From JANMMJ01 sp964543235 (GTDB lineage: Bacteria; Pseudomonadota; Alphaproteobacteria; Rhizobiales; Aestuariivirgaceae), in NCBI GenBank assembly GCA_964543235.1, contig CAZIXE010000007.1:1-64000 (forward strand): 64,000 nucleotides of DNA. Reading direction: 5' to 3'. The translations under genes were made by a program, and so were the position numbers. Positions 51,644 to 60,316 of the stretch are shown piece after piece (position 1 is the stretch's first letter; the number at the start of each line of letters is the position of its first letter). Under the pieces are notes generated by a model. That model ran no database searches. It was not told where the DNA came from and saw only the letters and a program-made list of their open reading frames with translations.

Positions 51644-52900
51644 ATGCCGGTCGAGGTCATCCTGCCCAAGGTCGACATGGACATGGCCACCGGCACGATC
51701 AGCAGGTGGCATGTCAAGGAAGGCGAAACGGTCCGGAAGGGCACAGTCCTGTTCGAGATCGAGACCGACAAGGCGGCCATGGAGATCGATTCGCCCGGTG
51801 ACGGCGTCATCCGGCAGATCCTGGCGAAAGAAGGTGCAGTTGTCCCCGTCGGCAGCGCGGTCGCCTTCATCTATGGCCAGGACGAAGCGGTGACCGAGGT
51901 GCCAGTGGCCGCGGTTGCGGCGGAAGCCAGGCTGCACGGCCTGCCGGCGGCCGGCGCTCCACAATCTCATTCCACATCCGCAGCAAACCTCGGCAACAAG
52001 GTCCGCGCAACGCCGCTCGCCCGGCGGATGGCGCGCGCCGGCGGCGTTGCCCTCGAAGGCATCTTCGGCAGCGGCCCGCGAGGCCGGATTGTGGCGGCGG
52101 ACATTGAACGCGCTTTGGCAAACCAGAAAGCTGGCTCCACTCCTACCCCGCCGGCTCCGCCACCTGCCGGTGCGATCAAGTCGCTTTACATCGCCGGCAG
52201 CTACGACACGCTGCCCGTTGAAGGCATGCGGCGGACCATTGCGGAGCGGCTCGTGCTGGCGAAGCAGACGATCCCGCATTTCTACCTGACCGTCACCTGC
52301 GATGTCGGCCAGCTCATCAAGGTGCGTGAACGCCTCAACGCCCTTGCCCCGCGTGACGCCGGCGGTGCGCCGGCCTGGAAGCTCTCGGTCAACGACTTCA
52401 TCATCAAGGCGATGGCGCTGGCGCTGCAGGAGGTGCCGGCAGCCAATGTCACATGGGCGGGCGACAGCATCCTGCGGCACAAGGCCAGCGATGTGGGCGT
52501 CGCCGTCGCAGTCAAGGCCGGGTTGTTCACGCCGGTCGTCCGCGCTGCGGAAACCAAGACCCTGTCACAGATCTCGCGCGAGATGAAGGACCTGGCGGTA
52601 CGCGCACGGACCCGCAAGCTCGCCCCTTCCGAATACCAGGGCGGCAGCACGGCCATCTCCAATCTTGGCATGTACGGCATCGAGCAGTTCACGGCGATCA
52701 TCAATCCGCCGCAGGCGACCATCCTTGCCGTGGGCGCTGCCGGCGAGCAATTCGTCCCCGTCGATGGCCAGCCCGTCCTGAAGACCCGGATGATCTGCAC
52801 ATTGTCATGCGATCACCGTGTTGTGGATGGGGCGCTCGGCGCGCAATTGCTCGGCGCCTTCCGCGCCTATGTCGAAGAGCCGGCGCTGATGCTTGCCTGA
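51644..52900 (+). CDS. Dihydrolipoamide acyltransferase (E2)
   Basis: 418 residues: one lipoyl domain (lipoyl Lys K43 in ETDKAAMEI), an E3-binding domain (VRATPLARRMARAGGVALEGIFGSGPRGRI at about 120-155) and the catalytic domain with CDHRVVDG (H391, D395). Only one lipoyl domain, as in acetoin or branched-chain complexes. No E3 lipoamide dehydrogenase gene is in the window, so it is shared with a housekeeping complex. Three bases after E1 beta. Confidence 0.94.
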   Translation: MPVEVILPKVDMDMATGTISRWHVKEGETVRKGTVLFEIETDKAAMEIDSPGDGVIRQILAKEGAVVPVGSAVAFIYGQDEAVTEVPVAAVAAEARLHGLPAAGAPQSHSTSAANLGNKVRATPLARRMARAGGVALEGIFGSGPRGRIVAADIERALANQKAGSTPTPPAPPPAGAIKSLYIAGSYDTLPVEGMRRTIAERLVLAKQTIPHFYLTVTCDVGQLIKVRERLNALAPRDAGGAPAWKLSVNDFIIKAMALALQEVPAANVTWAGDSILRHKASDVGVAVAVKAGLFTPVVRAAETKTLSQISREMKDLAVRARTRKLAPSEYQGGSTAISNLGMYGIEQFTAIINPPQATILAVGAAGEQFVPVDGQPVLKTRMICTLSCDHRVVDGALGAQLLGAFRAYVEEPALMLA

Positions 52901-52945
52901 AAACCACATGCTGCGGAAACACGCGCGCCTGGGAGGAACTGACGC

Positions 52946-53893
52946 ATGCGCTACGACTACACCTCGATGGGTTTCATCACGTTCGATTGCCTGGGCTGGC
53001 CGTTCACGGCGGTTCCGCCGGGTGGCGGCTGTTATTTCATCGACGAGTTGACGCTGGCGGTTTCGGGGGCGGCTGGCACGGCGGTCATTGCTGCCGCCAA
53101 GATGGGGCTGAAGTCACTGGCTGTCGGCGGAGTGGGCAAAGATCTGATGGGCGACTGGGTATTGCAGCGGCTTCAGCATTTCGGCGTCGACACGAGCTGT
53201 ATGCAGCAGAAGGACGGGTGGAAGACGTCCTCGTCGATCGTCACAACCCGCGCCGACGGCTCGCGGCCGGCCCTTCACATGAAGGGCGCGACCGGCGATT
53301 TCTACGTTGATGACGACATGCTGAAGCTGGTGACCGATGCCAGAGTCGTTCATCTGGGGGGCGTCGGCCTGATGCATGCAATGGACAAGGGGCGCAACGC
53401 CGAGGTCGCGAAACAGGCAAAGGCGACAGGCGCCATCACCACGGTCGACATTTTTGCCGGTTCCAGGGACGATATGCCGGCGGTCGCCAGCGTGCTCCCT
53501 TACACTGACTATTTCCTGCCCTCGATCGAAGAGGCGCAGGCGCTGACGGGGCTTGCCGACATCGCCGATACGGCCAGGTACTTCCTCGACCACGGAGTCA
53601 CGTGCTGCGTCTTCACGCTGGGCGAGAACGGCGCTTACTATCATCACGCTGACGGTACGCATTTCCGGATGCCGGCCTTCGACATTGCGGTCAAATGCAC
53701 ATGCGGCTGCGGCGATGCCTTCAATGCCGGCTTCGCTGTCGGCCTGGTCAAGGGCTTCGATCCAGAAAGCATGGTGCGCTTCGCGCAGGCGACATCGGCG
53801 CTCAATGCCACGGGACTCGGCTCGCAGGCCGGGGTGCAGTCGTTCGAGCACACGCTCGCCTTCAGCAAGACGACGAAAACCAGAGGCGGCTGA
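52946..53893 (+). CDS. PfkB-family sugar kinase
   Basis: 315 residues. GGGCYFIDEL and GGVGKDLMGDW form the N-terminal sugar part; the catalytic GCGD is in CTCGCGDAFNAGFAVGL. ATGLGSQAGVQSFEHTLAF closes the fold. Phosphorylates a sugar or polyol in the operon; specificity unknown. Paralogue of the decayed kinase at 10796-11115. Last gene of the operon, 45 bases after E2, and converges with the gene at 53897. Confidence 0.92.
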   Translation: MRYDYTSMGFITFDCLGWPFTAVPPGGGCYFIDELTLAVSGAAGTAVIAAAKMGLKSLAVGGVGKDLMGDWVLQRLQHFGVDTSCMQQKDGWKTSSSIVTTRADGSRPALHMKGATGDFYVDDDMLKLVTDARVVHLGGVGLMHAMDKGRNAEVAKQAKATGAITTVDIFAGSRDDMPAVASVLPYTDYFLPSIEEAQALTGLADIADTARYFLDHGVTCCVFTLGENGAYYHHADGTHFRMPAFDIAVKCTCGCGDAFNAGFAVGLVKGFDPESMVRFAQATSALNATGLGSQAGVQSFEHTLAFSKTTKTRGG

Positions 53894-53896
53894 ACG

Positions 53897-54682
53897 TCAA
53901 TAGATCGCCTTGATATCGGCGAGTTCCCTGGCCAGTCCGGCAATATCGTGGCGGTTCACAAGGTTCTCGATATCGCGCAGCCGCGGCTCGATCAGCGCAC
54001 CGACGACCGCGAAGAACTGGTCTTCGTCAAGGGCGGTGGTGGGCTTTCCTTCCTCGGCGAACAGCAGCGTGATGCAGGCGATCGCGTAGACTGCCACGTT
54101 CTGTTCGACGCCATGGAAGAGATCCTTGCCGGCCTTCGGATGGCCAATCCGCGCGACCGGCCCGGTCTCGACGAGCGCCAGCAGGGTTCTTGCCAGGAAA
54201 CGGGTCTCATCGTCCTCGCCGTCGGGGCCCATGGCGCTGGCAAGCAGACGCCGTGCGGCATCGACGCGATGCTCGAGCACCAGGAAGGGCGGTGTCGCGT
54301 AGCGGTCAAGGATGTGCTGGGCGGCACGGAAGAAATAGGCGTTGAACAGCGGGTTCTCGACGAAGCTGTTGCGGCGGATGGCGGAGGCGATCTCGCTCAT
54401 GATACCCGGCGCAAATGGCGATGGCAGCCTGCGCCAGCTCGGCAACAGGAGGGCAATCGCCATGTTGGCGCTCCAGGTCATGAACCGGTCGGCGAGCCGG
54501 GCCAGGCGGGCGACCTGGACGGAGAGGAAGGTCGCGCCTTCCCGGTGGGTCTGGCTCCAGGCGTCGGCGCGCGCCAGGTCACGCACATAATACTGGGTGG
54601 CCCGCATGCCATCCCGCACACCGGCTGCCACACAGACGGCGTGGGCGGCAAAGGTCTCGGCACGGCGAAAAGCGACAGTCAT
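53897..54682 (-). CDS. Conserved-looking protein of unknown function
   Basis: 261 residues, predicted mostly helical (ARLARLADRFMTWSANMAIALLLPSWRRL, ILDRYATPPFLVLEHRVDAARRLLASAMG). No motif or signal peptide is visible. It runs on the opposite strand to the sugar operon, ending four bases after the kinase stop. I do not recognise the family, and link to the pathway is by position only. Confidence 0.75.
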   Translation of the reverse strand: MTVAFRRAETFAAHAVCVAAGVRDGMRATQYYVRDLARADAWSQTHREGATFLSVQVARLARLADRFMTWSANMAIALLLPSWRRLPSPFAPGIMSEIASAIRRNSFVENPLFNAYFFRAAQHILDRYATPPFLVLEHRVDAARRLLASAMGPDGEDDETRFLARTLLALVETGPVARIGHPKAGKDLFHGVEQNVAVYAIACITLLFAEEGKPTTALDEDQFFAVVGALIEPRLRDIENLVNRHDIAGLARELADIKAIY

Positions 54683-54766
54683 ACAGCTATTTGACCCGCA
54701 TGCGCCGGGCCCGTCAAGCGCCGGCGGCAGCGCTTCGGCATCTTGCCGCGGTTAACCATATTGGCA

Positions 54767-55993
54767 TCACTGCCGTGCAGTGGCGGCTGCTTGGTACAGG
54801 CGCAAGACCCCCAGAAAGGCCGCGAGGCTCGCGAGGGCCGCAACGGTCAGCAGGGCCAGCGCCCAGGCCACGGAATAGGTCTCGCTGACCCAGGCAAAGA
54901 TGAAGGGGGAGAGCGCACCAAGGATCTGGCGATAACGGGCCATGGTGCCCAGCCTGAGGCCGAAGCCGCCGCTGCCGAACAGGGCAAGCGGCAGGGTGCC
55001 ACCGACCACGCTCTTGAGGCCCGAAAAGAAGCCAAGCAGGATGGCGAAGGCCAGGCCGCCCGCAAAAAGGGGCGCAGTTCCCGAGAGGATCACCAGAGCG
55101 GCCAGCAAGAGGCCGGAGGAGGCCAGCGTGGCGATGATCGGGTGACGGGTGGCGCCGAACAGCAGATTGGCAAATCTCACAACCACCTGGGCCGGACCGA
55201 AGGCTGCGGCGATCGCAAGGGATGACGTGCCGAAGCCAAGCGATTCGAGCATGGGGACGAGCTGGGCGAGGATGGCCGAGAGCGCGAAACTCGCTAAGGC
55301 AAAGCCCCAGGTGGTCAGAGCGCCGGCCCGGGGCTGCAGCGGGCCGGGGAGTGGCGTGAAGTGAGGGGCAGCCAAACCCTCAGACGATCCGGCAGCAGGC
55401 CCCGGACGCGGTCCCGGCTTATTGCGGGCGAGCAGCCAGTGCAGGGGCGCACAGACGAGAAGATTGACCGCGGCATAGGCGAGAAAGACGTCGCGCCAGG
55501 AGAGCAGGCCGGTAAGCCAGTTGGTCAGGGGCCAAAACAGAGTCGAGGCAAAGCCGGCAATCAGGGTCAGCTGGATGATGCGGCGCTGCGCGTCAGCTCC
55601 GGCGTGCTGGACGACGGCCACGAATGCCGCGTCGTAGAGCACGAGGACCGCGGCCACCTGCATGAGCACCAGGAAGAAGGTGAAGGCCATGGCATTGGGT
55701 GCCGCTGAGACCGCCGCCAGGGCCAATGCAGCAGCGACCGATCCCGCGGCCATGAGGCGCGGCGCACCCTTCCTGTCGATCAGGCGGCCCAAGACCGGGG
55801 CGGCGAGGCCGGCGGCCAAGAGGGAAAGCGAGAAGCTCCCAAAAATGGCCGCGACACTCCAGCCCATATCGCGCGCGATGTCCGCGGCGAGGATGGCGAA
55901 GCTGTAATAGAGCGTGCCATAGCCGATGATCTGCGTGAGGCCGAGGATCCAGACGAGCAGCACTGGCGACGAAAAAACGCGGTGCCTGGCCAT
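54767..55993 (-). CDS. Major facilitator superfamily transporter
   Basis: 408 residues with about twelve hydrophobic segments. The loop between helices 2 and 3 carries GRLIDRKGAPRLMAAG, the MFS motif A-like sequence. No partner gene indicates the substrate. Start 55993. An exporter or importer for a small compound of the neighbouring pathways is possible but unproven. Confidence 0.9.
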   Translation of the reverse strand: MARHRVFSSPVLLVWILGLTQIIGYGTLYYSFAILAADIARDMGWSVAAIFGSFSLSLLAAGLAAPVLGRLIDRKGAPRLMAAGSVAAALALAAVSAAPNAMAFTFFLVLMQVAAVLVLYDAAFVAVVQHAGADAQRRIIQLTLIAGFASTLFWPLTNWLTGLLSWRDVFLAYAAVNLLVCAPLHWLLARNKPGPRPGPAAGSSEGLAAPHFTPLPGPLQPRAGALTTWGFALASFALSAILAQLVPMLESLGFGTSSLAIAAAFGPAQVVVRFANLLFGATRHPIIATLASSGLLLAALVILSGTAPLFAGGLAFAILLGFFSGLKSVVGGTLPLALFGSGGFGLRLGTMARYRQILGALSPFIFAWVSETYSVAWALALLTVAALASLAAFLGVLRLYQAAATARQ

Positions 55994-56076
55994 GGAACAT
56001 GTGTCAATATTCTTTACGTTGCGACATGTGTAAACCTGTGCTAACCAACTATCTGCGAAGTCTGGAGGAGGTTTTC

Positions 56077-56379
56077 ATGAGATCGATTGGATTTCCTCTC
56101 TTAGTCTTTCTCGCGCTATTTGTTTTCCTATCTGAATCTAGCGCCGCAAGTGAAGTAGAGACCTACCATCCTCGAAGTCAAACAACAGCCCTTATTGCTC
56201 CCAAAAAGATAGCACCGCATTCATCTTGGGCGAGTAAAGCACAAGCTACATGCGAAAATGGATATGGGTCTTGTGGGCAGTGGAATCCCGACTATGGAAT
56301 TGAATGTCCAGATACGGAGAGACCTTGCTATCATGCTGATGGCACAACCACTTGTGAGCCATTTCCAGAATGTAAGTGA
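56077..56379 (+). CDS. Small secreted cysteine-rich protein of unknown function
   Basis: 100 residues. Signal peptide residues 1-24 (MRSIGFPLLVFLALFVFLSE and SSAA). The mature part ends with six cysteines in 40 residues (TCENGYGSCGQ, IECPDTERPCYH, TTCEPFPEC), suggesting three disulfides. GGAGGAGG lies six bases before the ATG at 56077. The gene is clearly AT-richer than its neighbours, which suggests recent acquisition. I do not recognise the family. It sits between an MFS gene and the CUT1 operon. Confidence 0.6.
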   Translation: MRSIGFPLLVFLALFVFLSESSAASEVETYHPRSQTTALIAPKKIAPHSSWASKAQATCENGYGSCGQWNPDYGIECPDTERPCYHADGTTTCEPFPECK

Positions 56380-56412
56380 GCCTCATTAGCGCTTGTTATT
56401 CAGACATCATAC

Positions 56413-57243
56413 TCAGCCCTTGACCGCCCCCATGGTCAGGCCGCGCGAGAGGTGATTCTGGATCAGAATCACCAGCAGCAAGGCCGGGAAGAAGGCGAGG
56501 AACGCCACCAGGGCAATGGCATTGTAGATGATGCCGTCGGAGCCGCCGGAGAAATTGGCAAGGGCCACCGACAGCGGGAAGGCCTGTTTTGACGCGATGA
56601 TCAGGGTGAACAGGTATTCGTTCATGGCGAAGATCGCTGCGATGACGGCGGCGGTGATGATGCCTGGCAGGCACATCGGAACGATGATCTCCCAGAGGAT
56701 GCGCAAGTCGGAGGCGCCGTCGGTGCGGGCCGCATCCTCGATCTCGTGGGGAATGTCGATCATGTAGGACCGGATGATCCAGACGACGATCGACAGGTTC
56801 ATGGCGGCATAGACCAGCATCAAGGCCCACACTGTGTCGAGCAGGCGCAACTGGCCGAACAGCACGAAGATCGGGATCGCCACGGCGGCCGGCGCCATCA
56901 TCTTGGTCGAGAGGATGTAGAAGCCGATGTCCTCGCGACCGCGGAAGCGAAAGCGGGCCAGCGCGTAGGCGGCGGGAATCCCCAGCAGAAGGCAAATCAG
57001 GACACTGCCGCCGATCGCCATCATGGAGTTCTTGAAGTAGGTCATGATCGGCCATTCAGCCCAGATCTTGGCCCAGGTTTCGACGGTGATGGTGGGGAAA
57101 TAGATCGGCTTGGGCGCAATGATCTCATTGCGCGGCCTAAGCGCGATCGATGCAAAAAAGACGATCGGCAACAGGCTGAGCAGGCCCCAGGCAGCGAGGA
57201 TCATGGTGCCGGCGACACTGCGCGACCGGGTGCGGGCAGCCAT
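56413..57243 (-). CDS. CUT1 sugar ABC transporter permease (MalG-like)
   Basis: 276 residues with six hydrophobic segments; LSLLPIVFFASIALRPRNEI at the start and the EAA loop EIEDAARTDGASDLRILWEI (about 190) that contacts the ATPase. ATG 57243 overlaps the previous stop by one base (TGATG). A longer frame upstream is a shadow. Works with the MalF-like partner and the binding protein at 58250; no ATPase gene here. Confidence 0.92.
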   Translation of the reverse strand: MAARTRSRSVAGTMILAAWGLLSLLPIVFFASIALRPRNEIIAPKPIYFPTITVETWAKIWAEWPIMTYFKNSMMAIGGSVLICLLLGIPAAYALARFRFRGREDIGFYILSTKMMAPAAVAIPIFVLFGQLRLLDTVWALMLVYAAMNLSIVVWIIRSYMIDIPHEIEDAARTDGASDLRILWEIIVPMCLPGIITAAVIAAIFAMNEYLFTLIIASKQAFPLSVALANFSGGSDGIIYNAIALVAFLAFFPALLLVILIQNHLSRGLTMGAVKG

Positions 57244-58163
57244 CACTCCCTCCCCGACCGGAAGAAGCGGCGCACCAGCGTCTGCGCCAGGATGATGGTG
57301 GCAATGAGCAGCAACACCGATGCCGCCGAGGCATAGCCCTGGTTGAAGCTCTTGAAGGCGGTCCGGTAGATGAAATAGCTCAGCGTCTCGGTATTGCCGG
57401 CCGGCGCGCCCTGGGTGATGACATGGACCGAGGTGAACATGGTCAGGATGTCGATGCCGCGGAGCACGAGCGCAATGGCGATGACCGGGCGCATCAGGGG
57501 CAGCGAGATCGAGAAGAAAATCTGATTCCACTTGGCGCCGTCGAGCCGGGCGGCCTCCTCGATCTCCTTATCCTGACTCTGCAGCGCGGCAACGAAGATG
57601 ATGAAGAGGAAGGGGGTCCACTGCCAAACATCGGTAACGACCAGCACCAGCCGCGCCATGGCGGTCGAGCCCATGAAATCGATGTTGCCGGCCATGAATC
57701 CAAGGCGACCGACGAGGTCGCTGATCACCCGGCCGTCATTGAACAGGAGTTTCCAGAGGAAGGCCACGGCCGAAGGCATGAACAGCATCGGCAGCAGAAA
57801 CAGGATGCGCCAGCCCCGTACCCATCGGTCGCGATAGACCAGGGCGGCCAGGGTCATGGCGATGACGAATTCAAGGGAAAGAGTAATCGAGCCCAGGAGC
57901 AGCGTGTTGCCGAGTGCTGTCCAGAAGGTGGAGTCGGCAAAGAGTTCCGAATAGTTCTGGAAGCCCACCCAATCGAGCTTGAACTTGCCGGTATAGAGGC
58001 TGCGGTAGATGGCGTAGATGCCGGGATAGAGGGTGATCGACAGCAGGTAGACGACCGCGGGCAGGACGAGGAGGTAGGGAAAAGCCTTGCGCATCAGGGG
58101 GCTGCGGCGCCGGGACCGCTTCACCGCCAAAACCCTGCCATCACTGTGCGCCACTGCCGTCAT
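57243..58163 (-). CDS. CUT1 sugar ABC transporter permease (MalF-like)
   Basis: 306 residues, six hydrophobic segments; PYLLVLPAVVYLLSITLYPGIYAIYRSL near the N terminus and EAA loop EIEEAARLDGAKWNQIFFSI at about 205. Pairs with the MalG-like subunit. It follows the binding-protein gene after an 86-base gap containing a strong stem-loop (58207-58231), suggesting lower expression than the binding protein. Confidence 0.92.
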   Translation of the reverse strand: MTAVAHSDGRVLAVKRSRRRSPLMRKAFPYLLVLPAVVYLLSITLYPGIYAIYRSLYTGKFKLDWVGFQNYSELFADSTFWTALGNTLLLGSITLSLEFVIAMTLAALVYRDRWVRGWRILFLLPMLFMPSAVAFLWKLLFNDGRVISDLVGRLGFMAGNIDFMGSTAMARLVLVVTDVWQWTPFLFIIFVAALQSQDKEIEEAARLDGAKWNQIFFSISLPLMRPVIAIALVLRGIDILTMFTSVHVITQGAPAGNTETLSYFIYRTAFKSFNQGYASAASVLLLIATIILAQTLVRRFFRSGRE

Positions 58164-58206
58164 AGGAAACTATATACAAACCAATTGTGGGAATATTATG
58201 ACAAGG

Positions 58207-58231
58207 CCGGCCGGATCGGCGATCCGGCCGG
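58207..58231 (-). promoter_or_regulatory. Intercistronic stem-loop between binding protein and permease
   Basis: CCGGCCGGAT and ATCCGGCCGG make a perfect 10-base-pair stem with a 5-base loop, in the gap after the binding-protein stop. On the minus strand no T-run follows, so processing or partial termination that keeps the binding protein more abundant than the permeases is likely, as in other ABC operons. Confidence 0.6.
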
Positions 58232-58249
58232 GAAATTTGCGAGAAGCAA

Positions 58250-59830
58250 TCAGAACGGGGCCGGCTTGCCCTTGCCCATCCAGATGCCCGGTTCCATGGA
58301 GGCGTAGGATACCGGATCGGCGCCCTTGTAGAAGCCCGATTTCCCCATGATCGCCTTGACCTTGGCCGCAGCCTCGTCGAGAGCCGCCTTGGGCTGAATC
58401 TCGCCGACCACCGCCTTGTTGATCAGGAAGCCGATCTCCTGGTCCATCTCGAAGGCCGCCGGCAAGCGCGGCGCACACCAGGCGTAGTCGAGGGCTTCCG
58501 ACCAGACCTTGGCGGGCTGCGAGACGCTGCGAAGTTTCGCGTTGTTCAGCACCGAGCGATAGCCGGGGGCCACGCCATTGGCGTTGGCTTCGTTCATGGC
58601 CATGATCGAGGCCGTGGTCAGGAAGGCGAGCATCAGGAACGACGCCTCGGGTTCCGGCGAGGACGCCGCGACACATGAGGTCGAGCCGGCAATGTTCGGC
58701 GGCGCATAGGTGCCGCCTGCCACGCGCGGCTCGTAGATGGTGAGCACGTCGTCGCCCAGCTTCGACTGGTCGGGACGCGTCGCCTGGGTGCCGGAGTCCT
58801 GCCAGGAGATGTTGCAGGCAACCTGGCCGCCGAGCCAGGCGGCACGGTTGGTGGGCCAGTCCGCGGCGGCAATGCCTTCGATCGCGTGCTTGGACAGGGC
58901 GAGGATGGTTTCGAGGCCCTTGACGCCGGCATCACCGTTGAAGATCGGCTCCCAGTTCTCGTTGAAGAGCTGCATGCCATACTGGGCAGCGATGTGCTGC
59001 CAGGTATAGGTCGCCCAGAAGCCGCGGCCGCACATCATGCCAATGCCGTTGACGCCGGCCTCCGCCTTGTTGAGCTCCGGAGCCAGGCGGATCATCTCGT
59101 CATAGGTCGGGATGGTGTTGACCGGATCCGGATCCTTGCCGAGCACCTTCTTGAAGATCGACGGGCGGATGTGCACCTGCTGAATGTCGCAGTCGAAGGG
59201 GATGCCATAGAGGCCCTTGTCACCGAAGCGGCCATAGTTCAGCGTGTAGGTGTCATAGAAGTCGTCGAGTGGCAGCTTCCATTTGGCGGCATACTCGTCG
59301 AGCGGGGCCAACAGACCCTGGGCGGCGAAGTCGCCGAGCCAGGGTGAGAAGAACTGCATAGCATCGAAGCTGGCGTTGCCGGACAGGGCCTCGGAAATGA
59401 TCTTGTCGTACATGGAGTCGTCGGGAATGGCGACGAGTTCGACCTTGATGCCGGAAAGCTGCAGGAAGGGCTCGATGCCGTCCTGGGCCGATTCACGGTC
59501 GGCCGCGCCGATCAGGAAGCGCACGGTCTTGCCGGCGTGCTCCTTGCGGACGGCTTCCCAGTCGACGGTGCGGATCCAGTCCTTGCCGGAATCCCAGAGT
59601 TCGTCATTGTCGCCAAGCTTGTACTGCTCGCGGTATTCCTTCTTCACGTAGTTGCCGACATTGATCCTGGCGAGCACGTCGGCCGGGTTCGGCAGGTCCT
59701 GGGCATTGGCGCGGCGCAGGTTGAAGAGCGGCAGACCGGTGGTTCCGGAGACCAGAACGGCGCCGGCCGCGGCCGATGTCCTGAGCAGCGACCTGCGCGA
59801 AATGGTGCCGGTGGGTTTTTGCAACATCAT
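58250..59830 (-). CDS. CUT1 ABC transporter substrate-binding protein, Tat signal
   Basis: 526 residues, large solute-binding protein of the sugar family 1 type. SRRSLLRTSAAAGAVLV at about 11-27 is a twin-arginine signal, so it is probably exported folded. Start ATG 59830 has GGAGG seven bases upstream. MFS of the mature protein is not read from motifs; sugar specificity unknown. First gene of the operon, opposite SorC. Confidence 0.9.
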   Translation of the reverse strand: MMLQKPTGTISRRSLLRTSAAAGAVLVSGTTGLPLFNLRRANAQDLPNPADVLARINVGNYVKKEYREQYKLGDNDELWDSGKDWIRTVDWEAVRKEHAGKTVRFLIGAADRESAQDGIEPFLQLSGIKVELVAIPDDSMYDKIISEALSGNASFDAMQFFSPWLGDFAAQGLLAPLDEYAAKWKLPLDDFYDTYTLNYGRFGDKGLYGIPFDCDIQQVHIRPSIFKKVLGKDPDPVNTIPTYDEMIRLAPELNKAEAGVNGIGMMCGRGFWATYTWQHIAAQYGMQLFNENWEPIFNGDAGVKGLETILALSKHAIEGIAAADWPTNRAAWLGGQVACNISWQDSGTQATRPDQSKLGDDVLTIYEPRVAGGTYAPPNIAGSTSCVAASSPEPEASFLMLAFLTTASIMAMNEANANGVAPGYRSVLNNAKLRSVSQPAKVWSEALDYAWCAPRLPAAFEMDQEIGFLINKAVVGEIQPKAALDEAAAKVKAIMGKSGFYKGADPVSYASMEPGIWMGKGKPAPF

Positions 59831-60316
59831 CAATTTTCCTCCCTTGATGAGGCCTGTCAGGGGTGATTGCCGTGCGGCGTCAGGCCGGACGCGACACAGC
59901 CGTTCCAGGGCAGGCGGTGTGACCGGCTGCCATTACGTCCATGCAATGACGTGACATCGCCGAGCGGCGCGCGGGCGGAACGGGACAATGATTGGGTCAA
60001 CGTCTCATATCCTCCTTCTTTCCGCTGTTGTTCTTGGCTTGTCAGGTGCGGAAGGCGGAGTGGCTCCGCGTAATTACAATACTAAACATCTTCCTGATGT
60101 GCAAATGTTTCGTTATTGCGTTTCCGCAAAAATATTCGTGATTTTCTATGCGCTTATCGATTCTGCCGAAGTGTGTGCAGGCAAAGATGCGCTGCCGGCG
60201 CTGTTGTTGCGCTGCAAAAAGGTCCCCACTTGGGGTTTGAATTTGGCACAAACGAACTCTATGATAGCAAATTGTATAGACCAGCGACGGTGTCGCCCTG
60301 AATTCGCGAGTTGCCG
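59831..60316. other. Divergent control region between the CUT1 operon and sorC
   Basis: 486 bases with no firm gene. It contains a perfect AAGGAGG site (60011-60017, minus strand) without an established gene after it; a candidate upstream frame of 47 codons starts with TTG 60000 and ends at 59857. Further on are CCCCACTTGGGG (60224-60235) and an AT-rich block (60070-60170) likely to hold both promoters. Confidence 0.55.
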
